Assembly (NCBI GenBank): GCA_002700405.1 | Contig: PACY01000011.1 | Location: 1 to 9,528 of the forward strand | Length of the DNA: 9,528 nucleotides | Direction of reading: 5' to 3' | From: Flavobacteriaceae bacterium | Lineage (GTDB): Bacteria; Bacteroidota; Bacteroidia; Flavobacteriales; Flavobacteriaceae | Shown here: positions 6,604-9,528 of the stretch, in pieces | How positions within the stretch are numbered: the stretch's first letter is position 1 | How the letters are laid out: every line of letters starts with the position of its first letter | Made by a program: the position numbers and the translations under genes | The notes under the pieces: model-generated | What the model was told of the DNA's origin: nothing | What the model saw: only the letters and a program-made list of their open reading frames with translations | Databases searched by the model: none

Positions 6604-7584
6604 ATGAAAAATTTATTAAAATTAAACAAATTACTATTTTTATTAACTCTCAGTTTTTTTATTATTTCATGTGACAATGATGATAATGATGCGCAACCAT
6701 TGCCTGAAGAATTAACAATTGTAGAAACAGCTGCAGCGACTCCAGAACTAAGCATACTTGTTGAGGCTCTAACAGCAGCAGATGGAGATTTATTGACTAC
6801 TTTAAGTGGCGGTAATTTTACTGTACTAGCTCCTACAAATGATGCCTTTGCAAGTTTTCTTTCAGCTAATGGATTTGCATCCTTAGATGAAGTTCCTTCT
6901 GGTGTTTTATCTAACATATTATTAAATCATGTGATTACAGGCAGCGTTATGTCTACAGATTTAGCATCTGCAGGATCAGGCTATACTACTACTAATGCAA
7001 GAAATATGGACGGAGACAACTTGAGCTTATACTTCAGTACTTCAAATGGAGTAGAATTTAATGGACAATCTAGTGTTGTTTTAGCAGATGTTCCTGCTTC
7101 TAATGGAGTTGTTCATGTAGTTAATGCGGTTATTGGGCTGCCAACAGTAGTAACGTTTGCAACATCAAACCCAACGTTTGAAACTTTAGTTACTGCACTA
7201 ACAAGAGATGATTTAAGTGAAGATTTCGTTTCAATTTTATCAACCACAGATGCGCCTTCGCCTTTCACCGTTTTTGCGCCAACTAATGATGCATTTGTAT
7301 CATTACTTTCAGAGCTTGGTATTGACTCGTTGGATAATATAGATGCTGCAACACTTGAACTTACATTAGCTACACATGTAGTAGTTGAGGCAAATGTTAG
7401 ATCTGAAGATTTAACACATGGTATGAGTATTACAACAATAGGAGATGGCTTAACTGTTTCATTAGATGCTGGCCCGCAGCTTATTGATTTAAATGATAGA
7501 ATTGCTAATATTATTGTGGTAGACGTACAAGCATACAATGGAGTAGTGCATGTTATTGATGAAGTAGTTTTACCACAGTTATAA
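6604..7584 (+). CDS. Fasciclin lipoprotein with two FAS1 domains
   Basis: This 326-residue lipoprotein has a lipobox ending at Cys23 (FIISC) followed by an acidic stretch DNDDND, resembling the acidic lipoprotein export signals of Bacteroidota that lead to surface display. Two FAS1 domains follow. The first spans about 38-178, with the H1 motif FTVLAPTNDAF at 72-82 and the H2 motif NGVVHVVNAV at 167-176. The second spans about 183-324, with FTVFAPTNDAF at 221-231 and NGVVHVIDEVV at 312-322. FAS1 proteins mediate adhesion or matrix contacts; the ligand here is unknown. The two domains are clearly related but diverged, suggesting an old internal duplication. The gene is divergent from the CIA30 gene and ends in a strong hairpin terminator at 7611-7638. 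Confidence 0.95.
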   Translation: MKNLLKLNKLLFLLTLSFFIISCDNDDNDAQPLPEELTIVETAAATPELSILVEALTAADGDLLTTLSGGNFTVLAPTNDAFASFLSANGFASLDEVPSGVLSNILLNHVITGSVMSTDLASAGSGYTTTNARNMDGDNLSLYFSTSNGVEFNGQSSVVLADVPASNGVVHVVNAVIGLPTVVTFATSNPTFETLVTALTRDDLSEDFVSILSTTDAPSPFTVFAPTNDAFVSLLSELGIDSLDNIDAATLELTLATHVVVEANVRSEDLTHGMSITTIGDGLTVSLDAGPQLIDLNDRIANIIVVDVQAYNGVVHVIDEVVLPQL

Positions 7585-7610
7585 ATATAAACTACATGTA
7601 TTAAAATTAA

Positions 7611-7638
7611 AAAAAACCATCTGAGGATGGTTTTTTTT
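7611..7638 (+). terminator. Bidirectional rho-independent terminator
   Basis: AAAAAACCATC at 7611-7621 pairs with GATGGTTTTTT at 7626-7636 around a TGAG loop, and a run of eight T ends at 7638. It lies 26 bases after the fasciclin stop. Because the A tract mirrors the T tract, the same hairpin could also end minus-strand transcription from the Kazal gene, whose stop is at 7699. Confidence 0.85.
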
Positions 7639-7698
7639 AATTACATATTTACGTGGATTAGAAGTTCCTGAATTGTCTGAATCAGATATGCCTATAGT

Positions 7699-7938
7699 TT
7701 AGTCGCAAATTCCATCTGTGTATGTAATTACTCCGCTCCAATTAACAGCTTCACAACTATTATTATATGTGTTGCCATCACATCCACAAACAGGGGCAAC
7801 TACTGCAGGGCAAGGTGTTTCTAAGTTGATTAATGTTTCATCAATACACACACCAAATTCATCATCATTACTATTTGAATCATCACTACAAGCAAAGACA
7901 AGTGTAATAAAGACTAAAAGAAATAATAACTTTTTCAT
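7699..7938 (-). CDS. Kazal-type protease-inhibitor lipoprotein
   Basis: This 79-residue lipoprotein has the signal peptide MKKLLFLLVFITLVFA with its lipobox cysteine at 17. The mature protein starts CSDDS, close to the SDD-type surface-export signal reported in flavobacteria. A short acidic linker is followed by one Kazal-like domain. Six cysteines (31, 43, 51, 53, 62, 78) and the core PVCGCDGNTYNNSCEA at 49-64 match bacterial Kazal domains. The likely role is inhibiting serine proteases at the cell surface, for example from predators, hosts or competitors. If the usual numbering holds, the reactive residue would be small (Ala45 region), but this placement is uncertain because bacterial Kazal loops vary. 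Its leader and signal-peptide DNA nearly duplicate those of the CIA30 gene. It is divergent from the DoxX pair. Confidence 0.88.
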   Translation of the reverse strand: MKKLLFLLVFITLVFACSDDSNSNDDEFGVCIDETLINLETPCPAVVAPVCGCDGNTYNNSCEAVNWSGVITYTDGICD

Positions 7939-7943
7939 TACTA

Positions 7944-7997
7944 CAATTTACAATAATTATAAAAGAAGAAGATATAGCTGTGATTTAAAAAAATTCA
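7944..7997 (-). repeat. Dispersed leader repeat, copy C (54 bp)
   Basis: This third copy of the leader repeat ends five bases before the Kazal ATG at 7938. It matches copy B at 52 of 54 bases. The match continues into the Kazal signal-peptide codons to about 7899. On the minus strand its middle reads TATATCTTCTTC, which includes a TATCTT core like the -7 candidates of the two plus-strand promoters further right; whether it acts as a promoter is inference. Confidence 0.9.
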
Positions 7998-8031
7998 TAG
8001 GTTTATTGTAATGAAATTTGTAAGACATGGT

Positions 8032-8062
8032 TTGTCAAAATCTAAACAACTCGCTATCTTGC
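8032..8062 (+). promoter_or_regulatory. Promoter candidate for the DoxX-like pair
   Basis: TTG at 8032-8034 and TATCTTGC at 8055-8062 are 20 bases apart, close to the Bacteroidetes -33/-7 pattern. The surrounding 8021-8060 matches 8897-8936, upstream of the head-repeat gene, at 32 of 40 bases with the same spacing. A TAAACAACTC box lies in the spacer (8043-8052) and again at 8071-8080, just before the ATG at 8087. Confidence 0.55.
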
Positions 8063-8086
8063 AGATAAATTAAACAACTCCAAACT

Positions 8087-8431
8087 ATGGAAAATATATC
8101 GTTAGCATTTCAATTAATTGTTGCTATTTCTGTCCTTTTTATTTGGATATTTAGATATGAAAATATTGTTCTTGAGTTTAAACATTATGGATATTCAGAC
8201 TTATTAAGAAACTTTGTGGGAGCCTCAAAAATTTCAATCTCAACTTTGTTAATAGTAGGTGTTTGGTATAATGAAATAACAATTTATGCATCTCTATCAA
8301 TGGCATTTTTTATGTTTTGCGCACAGCTTTCTCACATTAAGGTTAAAAATCCATTCAGTAAGTTTTTGCCTTCTCTAATATTCTTAATTATGTCTTTATT
8401 TATTGCTTCATTTAATTGTGGGCTAATTTAA
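8087..8431 (+). CDS. DoxX-like small membrane protein, first of a pair
   Basis: This 114-residue protein has four predicted membrane helices and the layout of the DoxX-like family: helix 1, then FRYENIVLEFKHYGYSDLLR at 22-41, helices 2 and 3, the polar segment HIKVKNPFSKFLPS around 84-97, and helix 4. Members are poorly characterised; DoxX proper was described as a subunit of an archaeal thiosulfate:quinone oxidoreductase, and nothing here shows that activity. Its TAA overlaps the ATG of the next gene as TAATG, indicating translational coupling. It starts at ATG 8087, divergent from the Kazal gene. Confidence 0.78.
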   Translation: MENISLAFQLIVAISVLFIWIFRYENIVLEFKHYGYSDLLRNFVGASKISISTLLIVGVWYNEITIYASLSMAFFMFCAQLSHIKVKNPFSKFLPSLIFLIMSLFIASFNCGLI

Positions 8432-8766
8432 TGGATGTAATTAATTTAATCATAATTTTTACAGCGATCTCTTTTATCGCATATGGGATAAATTCGTTTA
8501 TTTCAAAGAAAATGATTTCAGAATTTAAAAGGTGGGGTTTAGAAAAAAAAAGGAAACAGATTGGAGGGGTTCAGTTGATTTGTGGTTTTGGAATATTGAC
8601 AGGAATTAAATATAATTTTATACTAATCTCAAGTTCTATCATTTTAATAATTATGATGCTTGTTGCCGTTTATGTAAGAATAAAAATAAAAGATAATATT
8701 TCTGAAATTATTCCTGCCATAGCTTATCTAATTTTAGGAATCCTTATTTTACAAAGTTCTCAATAA
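8431..8766 (+). CDS. DoxX-like small membrane protein, second of a pair
   Basis: This 111-residue protein has four predicted helices and resembles its upstream neighbour at matching points: SEFKRWGLEKKR against LEFKHYGYSDLL after helix 1, and VRIKIKDNISEIIPA against HIKVKNPFSKFLPS before helix 4. The pair is therefore probably a tandem duplication and may form a heteromer. I start it at ATG 8431 in the TAATG overlap; an upstream in-frame TTG at 8416 would add five residues but is less likely. Function is unknown. Tandem hairpins follow at 8805-8851. Confidence 0.75.
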   Translation: MDVINLIIIFTAISFIAYGINSFISKKMISEFKRWGLEKKRKQIGGVQLICGFGILTGIKYNFILISSSIILIIMMLVAVYVRIKIKDNISEIIPAIAYLILGILILQSSQ

Positions 8767-8804
8767 TAAAAAAGTTAAAGTTCAATACAGGATACCTATG
8801 TTTA

Positions 8805-8851
8805 TTTGATTAATCAAAGTTTTTCAATCTTGAATAATCAAGTTTTTTCAA
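8805..8851 (+). terminator. Two tandem hairpin/T-tract units after the DoxX pair
   Basis: The first unit has the perfect palindrome TTTGATTAATCAAA (8805-8818) followed by a T run. The second has CTTGA/TCAAG (8829-8833 and 8838-8842) around loop ATAA, followed by six T. The two units are imperfect direct repeats of 23-24 bases, both ending in TTTCAA. The stems are short and AT-rich, so termination would be weak; an operator role for the palindrome is an alternative. Confidence 0.45.
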
Positions 8852-8872
8852 ATATATAAGACAAGCAGGGGA

Positions 8873-8927
8873 AGTTGTTTAAGGGTATATATAGAGCAAG
8901 ACACGACTTGTAAAACCCTAAACAACT
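8873..8927. promoter_or_regulatory. Inverted repeat spanning the head-repeat gene promoter
   Basis: AGTTGTTTAAGGG at 8873-8885 is mirrored by CCCTAAACAACT at 8916-8927, with one extra A in the left arm. The arms lie 30 bases apart, flanking the -33 element at 8908-8910. The arms are copies of the TAAACAACTC box also found twice before the DoxX pair, so they may be binding sites for one regulator. Confidence 0.45.
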
Positions 8928-8936
8928 CACTATCTT
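8908..8936 (+). promoter_or_regulatory. Promoter candidate for the head-repeat gene
   Basis: TTG at 8908-8910 and TATCTT at 8931-8936 are separated by 20 bases, exactly as in the promoter candidate at 8032-8062, within a 40-base stretch 80 percent identical to that site. The start codon follows 19 bases later at 8956. Confidence 0.55.
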
Positions 8937-8955
8937 AACTAAAAAATAATTCAAG

Positions 8956-9528
8956 ATGAAAAAAATAGTTACACTTTTAGCATTAACTATATCATTTAGT
9001 ATCAATGCACAAATAAATACAAACGGTACAAGTAATTCGGGTGTTGATGCCTCAGCAATGGGATATTACACAACAGCAAGTGGAGATTTTTCTACTGCAA
9101 TGGGGAAAAGTACAACAGCAAGTGGAGTTAATTCTACTGCAATGGGGATTAACTCAACAGCAAGTGGAGATAGTTCTACAGCAATAGGGGGGGCTACACT
9201 AGCAAGTGGAATGGCTTCTACAGCAATTGGGGCAAATACAACAGCAAGTGGTTTTGGTTCTACAGCAATTGGGTATAACTCAACAGCAAGTGGAGGTTAT
9301 TCTACTGCAATGGGGAGAATTACAACAGCAAGTGGATTTAATTCTACTGCAATGGGGAGAAGTACAATAGCAAGTGATTATGCCTCAACCGTAATTGGAC
9401 ATTACAATTCTTCAGGTTCTTCTGTTACCAATAGTGCTACATCATTTAATACAGCAAACACAGCATTTGTGATTGGAAATGGAACATATAATGCAAAATC
9501 CGATGCTTTTAAAGTAATGTTTAACGGA
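8956..9528 (+). CDS. Head-repeat (YadA/Hep_Hag-like) surface protein, 3' truncated by the window
   Basis: The frame stays open from ATG 8956 to the window end, giving 191 residues. A signal peptide (MKKIVTLLALTISFSINAQ, 1-19) is followed by eight tandem 14-residue repeats of the form STAMGxxTTASGxx at 32-143 and a degenerate ninth unit. The repeats match the YadA-like head repeat that forms a trimeric left-handed beta roll in adhesins. The following segment, TAFVIGNGTYNAKSDAFKV, is typical, from memory, of flavobacterial head-repeat proteins that end in an S74 chaperone domain. The gene's end lies outside the window, so neither a membrane anchor nor that chaperone can be seen. A role in adhesion or surface-fibre formation is likely but inferred from the fold. 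Confidence 0.85.
   Translation, partial: MKKIVTLLALTISFSINAQINTNGTSNSGVDASAMGYYTTASGDFSTAMGKSTTASGVNSTAMGINSTASGDSSTAIGGATLASGMASTAIGANTTASGFGSTAIGYNSTASGGYSTAMGRITTASGFNSTAMGRSTIASDYASTVIGHYNSSGSSVTNSATSFNTANTAFVIGNGTYNAKSDAFKVMFNG
9049..9384 (+). repeat. 42-bp tandem repeat, eight units
   Basis: Eight in-frame 42-base units encode the 14-residue head repeats. Units share near-identical blocks such as ACAACAGCAAGTGGA and TCTACTGCAATGGGG, while two two-residue positions per unit vary. Such repeats can gain or lose units by recombination or slippage while keeping the frame. Confidence 0.9.

Noticed and set aside
7113..7538. Minus-strand open frame of 141 codons, and a similar one at 6576-6917, inside the fasciclin gene
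   Set aside because: Both are antisense to FAS1 domains and are Ser/Thr/Val-rich, low-information translations explained by the codon use of the real gene.
7639..7698. Possible peptide tail (LRGLEVPELSESDMPIV then stop) after the fasciclin terminator
   Set aside because: It could be a gene remnant, but there is no start, no known family and only about 20 codons, so chance is as good an explanation.
5294..7997. The three leader repeats as a CRISPR array or insertion sequence
   Set aside because: Copies are more than 1 kb apart with genes between them, there are no regular spacers, no terminal inverted repeats with a transposase, and no cas genes.
7718..8011. Plus-strand 97-codon frame across the Kazal gene and leader repeat
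   Set aside because: It is the antisense of the Kazal cysteine core and runs through the repeated leader; no leader or domain is visible.

Overview
The window is AT-rich DNA from a member of the Bacteroidota, most likely a marine or aquatic flavobacterium. The evidence is the mix of families: a formylglycine-type sulfatase lipoprotein, a fasciclin lipoprotein, a periplasmic CIA30-like protein, and head-repeat/tail-fibre-type surface proteins. Acidic residues right after the lipobox cysteine also fit, as do promoter-like sites resembling the Bacteroidetes TTG / TAnnTTTG pattern. This placement is inferred from composition and families, not from a marker gene. There are no rRNA or tRNA genes, CRISPR arrays, insertion sequences or recognisable defence genes.

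Layout. (1) Bases 1-111 hold the last 36 codons of a plus-strand protein that looks like a tail-fibre/S74-chaperone-type surface protein. (2) Bases 108-2940 are a compact minus-strand operon read right to left: tryptophanase (tnaA), a SixA-like histidine phosphatase starting with TTG three bases after the tnaA stop, and a secreted alpha/beta hydrolase. (3) Bases 3068-4498 hold a divergent sulfatase lipoprotein. (4) Bases 4542-4660 hold a frameshifted remnant of a small secreted protein. (5) Bases 4650-8086 contain three divergent gene pairs: hemolysin III-type membrane protein / exported RidA, CIA30-like protein / two-domain fasciclin lipoprotein, and Kazal lipoprotein / DoxX-like protein. (6) Bases 8087-8766 are a translationally coupled pair of related small DoxX-like membrane proteins. 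(7) From 8956 to the window end is the N-terminal part of a 14-residue head-repeat surface protein, probably the same broad family as the fragment at base 1.

The most unusual feature is non-coding. A 44-54 bp sequence is repeated almost identically in all three divergent intergenic regions, each time ending 5-8 bases before a minus-strand start codon. For the CIA30 and Kazal genes the identity continues through the signal-peptide codons, giving a roughly 99 bp gapless leader-plus-signal-peptide block in front of unrelated mature proteins. A second shared element, a 40 bp promoter-like sequence with TAAACAACTC boxes, precedes both the DoxX pair and the head-repeat gene.

Most genes encode envelope or exported proteins, so the region reads as an accessory envelope segment assembled beside a tryptophan-degrading operon. 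I see no single new multi-gene system. The repeated leader/signal cassette is the best candidate for something not yet described.
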